Of a stretch of 64,000 nucleotides of DNA, positions 8,566 through 16,288 are shown one piece after another (position 1 is the first letter of the stretch; every line of letters begins with the position of its first letter). The notes beneath the pieces are model-generated. The model made no database searches and was not told the origin of the DNA. It saw nothing but the letters and a program-made list of their open reading frames with translations. Source of the DNA: Betaproteobacteria bacterium (GTDB lineage Bacteria > Pseudomonadota > Gammaproteobacteria > Burkholderiales > UBA3065). Location: contig JAIXXL010000047.1 of NCBI GenBank assembly GCA_027490755.1, positions 1-64,000 of the forward strand, written 5' to 3'. The translations under genes and the position numbers were made by a program.

Positions 8566-11004
8566 TCAGTTCTCGTTGACCATCGCGATCAACTTGTCGG
8601 GTGACATCCGGATGGCGGCGCCTGTCGGGCATGCACTCACGCAACGTGGCCCACCGCTGACCTCCTTGCACAGGTCGCACTTGGTGGCCTTCTTAGTGGC
8701 CTCGGGGTCGTAATCCGGCGCCCGGTCGCCAGGTGCCTTGCCGATACCGAACAGCAGCCACGCAAGACCACCACCGAACTTGGGCTGCTTGCGTGGCGCC
8801 AGTTGCACCACGCCATAAGGGCAATTGCGTTCGCAGTTGCCGCAGCCGATGCAGGCGTCGCTGATGGACACCTCCCCGGTGGGACCACGGCTGATGGCAT
8901 CCGGCGGGCAGTCCTTCATGCAGTGCGGGTTCTCGCAGTGGCGGCAGGCCACCGGGATGTGCAGGTGATTGAGCGTGGGCCCCATGTCGCGGCGCAAACG
9001 CGAGACACCGTCGTGGGTCTCGGCGCAGGCCACCTCGCAGTTGTTGCACTGGACGCACTTGGTCTCGTCGATGACGAGGATGTTGGACGCATCACCGACA
9101 CCCTGCGCCAACAGGAACTGCGCCATGAACGAGCCCGCGGCGGCGGCATCGCTACGCGTCACGTTGGCTCGCGTCCGCTCCATCATCACACCTTGCAGCG
9201 TCTGCTTGAGCCTGGGGTTGCGGGCAATCTCAGCCTTTAAGCACGCGCCATCGAACACCAGGGCCTCGGTCAGCACCGTGGCGGTGACAGTCGCCGAGCG
9301 CTTGGATTCGTCGATCGGTGCCATCTCGCCGACGTAGCCGCCGGCCGAGACATAGCCGAGCGACTGCTTCTGACCGTTGACAGCCTTGCTCACCTCGACC
9401 GAGCCGCGACGGATCAAGTACAGGCCGTCAGGGTCGTCACCCTCCTTGAACAGCACCTGCTTGGCGTTGAAGCGCTTGAGTTCCACGCCGCCTTCAATCA
9501 GTGCATCGATCGAATCAGGGCTCATGGCCGAGCCGATGTAATTGACGATGGCGTAGCGGACGAACGAGTTGTCGATCAGCTTGCGCACCTCATCCGAGGA
9601 CGAGATCAGCTTCAACATGACGCGGCGCGGCGTCTCGATCAGCACGCAGCCTTCGCCGGCAAGGATGGTCACGGTGCGGCGCCGTCCTGACAGCAGGGCC
9701 ATCTCACCAAAGAAGCGCCCAGCCGGAAGTGAGACATGCTTGGCGGGCTTTGCATCATCAGCTGGAATCTGCACCTCCACCGAACCTTCGGCGATGGCAA
9801 AGAAGGTGTTGGTGTAGTCACCCTTGGTGAAGACGACGTCACCCTTCTTAATGACGTGCACGGTCGACTCGAGCAGAACCTCGCGCATCTGCAGCTTGGT
9901 GACCACCGCAAACAACGCAGACGATGCGCGCAGAGAATCGATCAACTCGCCGACGTTGGCATTGGGCTTCCAGGCCTTCAGGCGGTCGCGGATCAACGGC
10001 TCGTCGACCGGCTCCACCACCTCGCCATTGATCGTCTCGACCACCTCATAGCCCTGATTCATCGCCTGCTTGATCAGCGGATAACCACCGAGCGCGCCGA
10101 CAATGAAAAGCCCAGGCACGTTCGACTCGTAGCTCTCCGAGAGCACCGGGATCGAGGTCGGGTTGGCGTTGGGGAACTGGATGCCGAAGCTCTCCACCAG
10201 CTTGCGCGGCGGGATGGCACCGCAGCGCGCAACGATGCGATGGCAAGGGATGCTGTGCTCACCATCCTTGGCATTGAAGACGTAGTTGAGCGGCGGCTCG
10301 GCGCCGGTCTCCTCGACACGGGCGGCAAACGCGCTGTGCCAGATCTTCATCTTCCCGGACTTCTCGGTGGCCAGCGCGAGGTTCTTGTTGCCGTCCTTGC
10401 AGACGGTGAACTCCTCGTCGCGGTTCATCAGATGGATCTGGTTCTGCTTGGCCAGCGCGCAGGCGTTCTCGATACCGGCGTCACCGGCACCGACCACGAC
10501 GATGGTCTCGTCCTTGAACTCGTCAGGGTCCGACAGCGTGTAGAGCACGCGCGGCAGGCTCTCGCCCGGGACGCCGAGCTTGCGGATATTGCCCTGCAAG
10601 CCGATGCCGAGGATGACGGTGCGGGTGGTGTAGGTGCTGCCGTCCTCACAGGTCACGGTGAACGGGCCCGCTTGGTCGTCGCGCTTGATGGCGGCGACCT
10701 TCTTCTTGTAGGCGATATTGACGCTCTGGCTCTTGAGCGCGTCGTTCCACTCGCCAAGGATGCCCTCGCGCTTGCCCTCGGCGAACTTCATGCCGCTACG
10801 CAGCGGCAGGAAGCCTGGCTCGGCCATCACGTGCTTGCCCTTCTGGTACTTATAGATGGTGTCCGAGGCGTGGTCCTCGGCCTCGAGCAGCACGTAGCGG
10901 TTGCCGCGCTCCTGCGCGCGTGACGCCGCCGAAAGGCCCGCCGGCCCGGAACCGACGATGACGATGTCGTAATCGGCCTGCACGTTCTCGAACATCATGC
11001 CCAT
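8566..11004 (-). CDS. Fusion: FAD/NAD(P) reductase, two cNMP-binding domains, four-cluster ferredoxin
   Basis: An 812-residue soluble protein with no signal peptide. Residues 1-330 are a thioredoxin-reductase-like flavoprotein with an FAD Rossmann motif (VGSGPAGLSAA, about 15) and an NAD(P) motif (VVGAGDAGIENA, about 167), but no CxxC redox disulfide. Two cyclic-nucleotide-binding domains follow at about 370-480 and 495-610 (GEMALLSGRRRTVT; VGEMAPIDESKRSATV). The C-terminal 165 residues form a ferredoxin of the DmsB/HybA type with 16 Cys in four groups (CVQCNNCEVAC, CRHCENPHCMKDC, CIGCGNCERNC, CDLCKEVSGGPRCVSAC), enough for four [4Fe-4S] clusters. The start has GGAGAG 6 nt upstream. It is the last gene of a seven-gene cytochrome operon. 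It probably passes electrons between NAD(P)H and the membrane part, with cNMP control; the direction is unknown. Confidence 0.9.
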   Translation of the reverse strand: MGMMFENVQADYDIVIVGSGPAGLSAASRAQERGNRYVLLEAEDHASDTIYKYQKGKHVMAEPGFLPLRSGMKFAEGKREGILGEWNDALKSQSVNIAYKKKVAAIKRDDQAGPFTVTCEDGSTYTTRTVILGIGLQGNIRKLGVPGESLPRVLYTLSDPDEFKDETIVVVGAGDAGIENACALAKQNQIHLMNRDEEFTVCKDGNKNLALATEKSGKMKIWHSAFAARVEETGAEPPLNYVFNAKDGEHSIPCHRIVARCGAIPPRKLVESFGIQFPNANPTSIPVLSESYESNVPGLFIVGALGGYPLIKQAMNQGYEVVETINGEVVEPVDEPLIRDRLKAWKPNANVGELIDSLRASSALFAVVTKLQMREVLLESTVHVIKKGDVVFTKGDYTNTFFAIAEGSVEVQIPADDAKPAKHVSLPAGRFFGEMALLSGRRRTVTILAGEGCVLIETPRRVMLKLISSSDEVRKLIDNSFVRYAIVNYIGSAMSPDSIDALIEGGVELKRFNAKQVLFKEGDDPDGLYLIRRGSVEVSKAVNGQKQSLGYVSAGGYVGEMAPIDESKRSATVTATVLTEALVFDGACLKAEIARNPRLKQTLQGVMMERTRANVTRSDAAAAGSFMAQFLLAQGVGDASNILVIDETKCVQCNNCEVACAETHDGVSRLRRDMGPTLNHLHIPVACRHCENPHCMKDCPPDAISRGPTGEVSISDACIGCGNCERNCPYGVVQLAPRKQPKFGGGLAWLLFGIGKAPGDRAPDYDPEATKKATKCDLCKEVSGGPRCVSACPTGAAIRMSPDKLIAMVNEN

Positions 11005-11046
11005 GGTGACTCTCCGCGAACCCTGTCTTGCGCCTTGACCGAAGCC

Positions 11047-12429
11047 TTACCGCGCCTGCGCCGCGACGACGTTGCGCAGCGCCAGCAGGCGGTTGGCAAA
11101 CGCGTCGGACTTGTACTTCTCATCGTTGGCCAGCGCCTTGAGCAGCTCGGCCATGTTCTTGCGCAGGCCATCACTCATCTGCAGCGTCCCCGACTTCAGC
11201 AGATCATTCGAGACGTTGGTGATGGCCATGTAGGCCTGCTCGGCGCCCGCGTAGTCGGAGTAGCTTGACTCGCGCGACTCGTCTATCAGCGCCAGCAGCA
11301 CTTGCCGCATGGTCGCCGGCGGAAAGCCTTGGCGCTCCAGCCTCGGCAGCATCGCGCCGATGCTGGCAGACAACTCGCGCACCATGTCGATCTCGGTCTT
11401 GCCGGCCGGCTTCTTGCCGGTCGAAACGGCTAGGTGCATCGCTCGCACCTGCGCATCGAACGCCGCTGAGGCACCCGGGTCGGTTGCACGGACGATGGCG
11501 CGCAGCATCAACAGGCTGCTGTCGTTGACGCGCACCACCCCCGGGCCAGTGCCCAACCGCGCATTCCAGCGCTTGTCGCTCATCGGGTGGTGGCAGGCGT
11601 GGCAGTCGAACGCGACCAGTTCCGGGAACAAACCGTCGCGGCGCTTGGGATCGCTCACCACGTCGAGGATCTGCTGGGCCGCCAGCGCCTGGCCGATGGC
11701 CCAGATGCGCAGCGGGTCGTAGCTGCCCTTGCGCTGGATGTAGTCCGAATCGACCTTCCAATGCGCCGGCTCGAGCGCAGTGAAGGTCTTGATCTCGAAC
11801 GAGATGCGCGGGTGGCCGGCGCCCATGATGCGGTGCGTGACAAAACGCGAATCGTCGCCGAAGTGGCATGACAGGCAAAGCCGTGCCTGCGACACCGGGT
11901 TGGCCGTGTCGTACAGCCCATCGGCCACGTTCTCGGCGTGGGTGCGGCCGTCCACCGTGTGCTCTCCGATCCACTTGCCTGACGGGCCGTGGCAGCCCTC
12001 ACAGCCGACGCCCTCGCTCTGGATGAAACGCTCACCACGCGGGCCGCTGGGATTGTGGGCGTGACAGTCGAGGCAGATCTTGGCCTTGTGTGCGCCCTCC
12101 TCCAGGCCCAGATTCTTGGCGATGCGCTTGGAGTCGTCGTTCAGCAGCACGCGGTAGGCGCGGGTGTGCTTGTCCATGCGCACCCAGGTGGTGTACTCGT
12201 TCTGCAGCACATTGCTGCCGTCCCAGGGGACGATCGAGCCATGGCAGGTACTGCTGGCGCAGTTCACCGTGCCCTCGGTCTTGTGAGGCGACAAGTGCGG
12301 CATCAGCGAACCGGTGGGTCCGGCCGCGGTCACCGCAGTAGCCAGCGCCACGCTGCCAAGCAGAACGCCCATCGCCTTGAGCCAGTAGCCCACCGGACGA
12401 CGCATCAGGTAGCGGATCGAGAGATTCAT
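11047..12429 (-). CDS. Exported multiheme cytochrome c, c554-like
   Basis: A 460-residue protein with an N-terminal hydrophobic signal (YWLKAMGVLLGSVALATAVTA). It has four CXXCH heme sites (CLDCH about 118, CEGCH about 143, CLSCH about 183, CHACH about 276) and one earlier CX4CH (CASSTCH, about 56), so up to five c-type hemes. The pattern of distal His residues (HPRISFEIKTF, CHHP) resembles the cytochrome c554 family of periplasmic electron carriers. The C-terminal 180 residues lack heme motifs and are helical. The gene overlaps the preceding decaheme gene by 4 nt (ATGA). A periplasmic shuttle between inner- and outer-membrane components is the likely role. Confidence 0.88.
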   Translation of the reverse strand: MNLSIRYLMRRPVGYWLKAMGVLLGSVALATAVTAAGPTGSLMPHLSPHKTEGTVNCASSTCHGSIVPWDGSNVLQNEYTTWVRMDKHTRAYRVLLNDDSKRIAKNLGLEEGAHKAKICLDCHAHNPSGPRGERFIQSEGVGCEGCHGPSGKWIGEHTVDGRTHAENVADGLYDTANPVSQARLCLSCHFGDDSRFVTHRIMGAGHPRISFEIKTFTALEPAHWKVDSDYIQRKGSYDPLRIWAIGQALAAQQILDVVSDPKRRDGLFPELVAFDCHACHHPMSDKRWNARLGTGPGVVRVNDSSLLMLRAIVRATDPGASAAFDAQVRAMHLAVSTGKKPAGKTEIDMVRELSASIGAMLPRLERQGFPPATMRQVLLALIDESRESSYSDYAGAEQAYMAITNVSNDLLKSGTLQMSDGLRKNMAELLKALANDEKYKSDAFANRLLALRNVVAAQAR

Positions 12430-15400
12430 GGCTTGTCCCGTTTGTTGCTGGCATTGCTTGTCACGTTCGGCGGTGCTTTGCGCGGCACGTAGTCACCCGA
12501 CTGACCGCGGTCGGTGACCGTCCAGAGTTCACCCTTGGGGTTCAGGTACATCTTCTCCATCTCCTTGCGGGTGAACGGGCGCGCACCGATCCGGCCGACG
12601 ATGGCGATCTGGCCACCAGTCTCATCAACCGCACGGTCGCGGTCGAGGCCCTTGGACAGGGCCAAGGCGCGCGATGCGGTCTTGCGCCAGGCGACCAGCT
12701 CGGGCTTGGGCTCCGGCGAGAAGCCATAGAACCCGGGCTGGCTCTCCGGCGACGTGAGTTGCAGCACCTTCAGCCCGTTGCGCCCATCGGCGATGTAGGC
12801 GAACAGCGACGCGTTGGTACTGCCGACGACCACGTCCTGTGCATCGTTGATCTTGCCGTCGGCGTTGAACATCTGGTGCAGGCGCGGCTGGTCGGCCTTC
12901 TCGATATCCACGATCGCCAGACCGTCGGCACCGGCCGCCACATAGGCGTAAGTGCGTGCCATGTAGACGCGGCGGGCATCCTTCATCGGCACCACCGCCG
13001 GCAGCAGCTTGGGCTTCATGTTGGTGATGTCGACCACGCGCAGACCCTCGGCGGTGGTCACGTAGACGTAGCGGAACTGCACCGCGCTGCCGCGCGCGTC
13101 ATTGAGCGGGACAGACGCCAGAGCCTTCGGCTTTAGCGGGTTGTCGAGGTCGACGATCTCGAGGCCCTTGGGTGTGGTGATGTAGGCGTAGTGGCCGGCC
13201 ACGACGATGTGCCGCGCGCCGTTGAGCAGGCCGCCCGGATTCCACGTCATCTCGCGCTTGAGGAAGTTATTGCGTGCCTCACCATCGGCCAGGGTGTCGA
13301 CGTTCACGGCGTAGAGCCCCTCTTCCGCATCCACCACGAAGGCGTAGTGGTAGATCGGGTGGAACGGCTGCTCCATGTTGACCTTGTGCATCAGGTCGCC
13401 CTGATTGCGCGCCGGCGCGATCGGCTGGTTGGTCGGCAGCGCGACGCAGGCGGCGTTCCTGGACGCCACATGAGTGTCGTGGCCGAGCGGCGAATAGGGC
13501 GCACTGATGATGCGCTGGCTGACACCCTTGTTGCCGTTGCTAGCGATGTCGTAGACGCGGAAGCCACCCCTGCCCTCGGCGACGAACAGGTACTCACCAC
13601 GCATCTGCAGGCAGCGTGCTGCGTCCCCACCCGCCGTCGCAAGATGGTTGGCAGCTTCGTGTCGCTCGGTGTCGACGATCTCACGGCCCGCCTTCTGGTG
13701 CTCGGCGTACCAGTCCGGGTAGGCGTACTTCTGCAGGTAAGAACCAAGCACAGCCTGCGGCTCGTCCCACTCTGTCACGCCGACCGACTCGACGTGCTTG
13801 TCGGAACCGACCCAAGCGTAGCGGCCGACGAAGTTGACGAAGTTGGTCCCCTGCAGCAGCAGCTGGGCCATGATCGCGTTGTTGTCGTTGTCGCGCGAAA
13901 CGTGACAGTCGGTGCAGGTCTTGGTCTCTTCCTTGCGCTCGGTGTGTGGGTAATGCGGCGCGAATGCCTGGCTCGAGAACCCGCTCGCAGCGATCGGTGG
14001 CTGTTGGTAGTAGATGCGCTCGCGGTTGCTGTTCTGCGACGACAGCACAAGCGCTGAGCTGGAGCGGAAGGGTGCGATCCGACTGTTCTTGACCGGGCCG
14101 TGCTTGCCGAGGAAGAACATGTCGTCGCGCGCGACCTGCACGTTGTAGGTGGCGTAGTTGCGCGTCTCGCCACCCTCGAAGTGGTAGCGCTCGGTCTTCC
14201 AGTTGGCTTGGATCGGCAGGTGACAGCCGGCGCAACTGGTGGTCCAGCTCAGGTGACAGGTGAAACACAGCATGCGGTCATTGTCGTGGGCGAGCTTGTC
14301 GACACCGGGGCCCCACTTGCCGTCGCGACCCTCCCTGCCAGCGCCCATCAACTTGGCGCGGGCCGCCTTCTCGTTGAACTCCGGATGCTTGGGGTTCACC
14401 GAGTCCTTGACCAAGGACATCTTCCATTCCTTGTTGGGATCGAGCGCCGCGCGCTGGTAGAGCGCGCCGTCGATCCACTCGAAGCGCTTGCGGCCGTCCT
14501 GCGTCTTGAGCGAGGTCAGGTCGAAGCCACCCGGGCGTGAAGCCGGCCCGCTGGTGTGAAGTGTCGGGTAGTTCTTCGCCGTGCCGTGGCAGTCGGCGCA
14601 ATCGATCTCGATGGCCGCCGCCACCTCACCGTAGATGTGGCCGTTGCCGTGCATGTCCTGCGCAAAGTGGCAGTCGACGCAGTGCATGCCCAGGTCCATG
14701 TGGATCGATGCCATATGCACCGCCTTCTTGAACTTGTCCGGGTCCTCGTTGCTGACGACGTTGCCGACCTTATCAAGCAGGTCACCCTTGCGGTTGCGCT
14801 TGAACACCGCGCGGAAGGCCCAGCCGTGACCGTGGTAGTCGGCAAACTGGGTGTCCTTCATCTGGTCGTTCTTCAGCCAGAGGTCGTTGAGGAACTCAGG
14901 TTCGCGCCAGTTGCCCCGGATGACAGCCTCTTCCGGATTGCGCAGGTTGATCTCGCGGATCTCCGAATCGGTCGGGTAATGCTGCTTGGCCGGGAACATG
15001 CGCGGCGCGTCGGGCTCGTAGTCGTACTGGATGTAGCCGTAGAACGAGTTGATGTAGATGTTGGGCTGGTGCATGTGGCAGTTCATGCACTGCGCGCTCG
15101 GAATGGCTCGGGTGAACTCGTGCTTGAGCGGGTGGCCCGACTCGGCCCTGGGGATGGTCGGGTCCTTGGTCTGCGTGCGGCCCATGTTGCCGAACTGGGC
15201 ATAGGGGCCACTGTGCTCGGGCTGGCGGTCGTTGGCGTAGATGACGTGGCAGGCGGTACAGCCTGAAGAACGGTAGTCACCGGGGTTGTCGTTGGTGCCG
15301 AGGAACCACAGGTGCGGGTCGTTAAGACGCGTCTTGGTCAGGTTGATGATCGGCACCGAGATGCGGTTGCCGGTGCCCGGGCCACGGTTACTCTGCTTGA

Positions 15401-16286
15401 TGTCCGGACGGCCCGGCTCGTCCAGACGCTGCAGGATGCCGGTGCTGTTGGGCAGGCCGATCTCGGGGAAGGTGCTGTTGATGACCCGGCCGCCGCGCTC
15501 GAACACCCGGAAGATGTCGCCCGGCGGGGTGGTCTCCCAGGCCGGCAGCGGGTAGAGCTTCTCCAGCACACCCTTAAAGACAAAGAGGTCCTCGTCCGGC
15601 TTCACCGGGTTGACGATCGCCGCCGCTGTGCCGTCCTGCGTGTAGGCCTCGCCCAACATGTATCGCTTGAACGGCAGGATGCCGTTGTTATAGGCCGCGC
15701 CGCCCCACAGCATGGAGGAGGTGCTCATAAGGCTCCGCTCCTGCGCCTGGATGATCGGCAGGTGACAAGCGCCACAGGCCTCGCGCGCGACGCGCAGGTC
15801 GCCCGGGTTGATGAAGCGCACGAATGCGGCGTGCTCCTTGTTCATGCGCGCATAGGCGCCCTCGGGATTGCGTGAGCCCTTCCACAGGTGCTCGTCGCGC
15901 GGCAGGATATGCGCCAGCTCCATGGCCCGCTCATAGGCCGGGTGCTTACGATCCGCCTCGGGGCCCTTTTCCGCGCGGCGGATGCTGTTGTCGCCGCCGT
16001 GGCAGTCCGTGCAGCCCAGCACCACGCCAGGGTTGGCGTGCATGGTGTGCTGGTCGGTCTCGCTGTGGCAGGTCATGCAGCCGTCCGACTTGCTCTTGGC
16101 TTGGGCCCAGGTCTGCGCCTTGGGCGCGGCCGGTGCCATCGTGTAGTGGCGCTCGACCAGCTTGCGCTCTGAGGCGGCGGCGTCTTCGTCGGTCACCAGC
16201 CATCCGGCCGCGACCGCCACGAGCGCCGCGGCCACCAACACACCGGGGAGACGCAGACGGAAGGAACGGAGCAGGTGCGTGGCCAT
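12426..16286 (-). CDS. Decaheme cytochrome c fused to an LVIVD-repeat beta-propeller
   Basis: A 1286-residue exported protein with signal or anchor helix LPGVLVAAALVAVAAGWLV near residues 14-32. It carries ten CXXCH motifs spread over about residues 69-790 (CMTCH, CTDCH, CGACH, CTACH, CMNCH, CVDCH, CADCH, CFTCH, CAGCH, CTDCH). From about 885 to 1200 come at least five LVIVD-type repeats (YAYITTPKGLEIVDLDNP, YVYVTTAEGLRVVDIT, YAYVAAGADGLAIVDIE and others), which form beta-propellers. There is no lipobox. It starts 3 nt after the porin gene and overlaps the next gene by 4 nt. I infer the outermost cytochrome, where the propeller may bind a mineral, polymer or partner protein. A periplasmic multiheme enzyme is the alternative. 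Confidence 0.9.
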   Translation of the reverse strand: MATHLLRSFRLRLPGVLVAAALVAVAAGWLVTDEDAAASERKLVERHYTMAPAAPKAQTWAQAKSKSDGCMTCHSETDQHTMHANPGVVLGCTDCHGGDNSIRRAEKGPEADRKHPAYERAMELAHILPRDEHLWKGSRNPEGAYARMNKEHAAFVRFINPGDLRVAREACGACHLPIIQAQERSLMSTSSMLWGGAAYNNGILPFKRYMLGEAYTQDGTAAAIVNPVKPDEDLFVFKGVLEKLYPLPAWETTPPGDIFRVFERGGRVINSTFPEIGLPNSTGILQRLDEPGRPDIKQSNRGPGTGNRISVPIINLTKTRLNDPHLWFLGTNDNPGDYRSSGCTACHVIYANDRQPEHSGPYAQFGNMGRTQTKDPTIPRAESGHPLKHEFTRAIPSAQCMNCHMHQPNIYINSFYGYIQYDYEPDAPRMFPAKQHYPTDSEIREINLRNPEEAVIRGNWREPEFLNDLWLKNDQMKDTQFADYHGHGWAFRAVFKRNRKGDLLDKVGNVVSNEDPDKFKKAVHMASIHMDLGMHCVDCHFAQDMHGNGHIYGEVAAAIEIDCADCHGTAKNYPTLHTSGPASRPGGFDLTSLKTQDGRKRFEWIDGALYQRAALDPNKEWKMSLVKDSVNPKHPEFNEKAARAKLMGAGREGRDGKWGPGVDKLAHDNDRMLCFTCHLSWTTSCAGCHLPIQANWKTERYHFEGGETRNYATYNVQVARDDMFFLGKHGPVKNSRIAPFRSSSALVLSSQNSNRERIYYQQPPIAASGFSSQAFAPHYPHTERKEETKTCTDCHVSRDNDNNAIMAQLLLQGTNFVNFVGRYAWVGSDKHVESVGVTEWDEPQAVLGSYLQKYAYPDWYAEHQKAGREIVDTERHEAANHLATAGGDAARCLQMRGEYLFVAEGRGGFRVYDIASNGNKGVSQRIISAPYSPLGHDTHVASRNAACVALPTNQPIAPARNQGDLMHKVNMEQPFHPIYHYAFVVDAEEGLYAVNVDTLADGEARNNFLKREMTWNPGGLLNGARHIVVAGHYAYITTPKGLEIVDLDNPLKPKALASVPLNDARGSAVQFRYVYVTTAEGLRVVDITNMKPKLLPAVVPMKDARRVYMARTYAYVAAGADGLAIVDIEKADQPRLHQMFNADGKINDAQDVVVGSTNASLFAYIADGRNGLKVLQLTSPESQPGFYGFSPEPKPELVAWRKTASRALALSKGLDRDRAVDETGGQIAIVGRIGARPFTRKEMEKMYLNPKGELWTVTDRGQSGDYVPRKAPPNVTSNASNKRDKP

Positions 16287-16288
16287 GG

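Noticed and set aside
9736..10923. + strand frame of 395 codons
   Set aside because: Antisense to the well-supported flavo-ferredoxin fusion, with no motifs.
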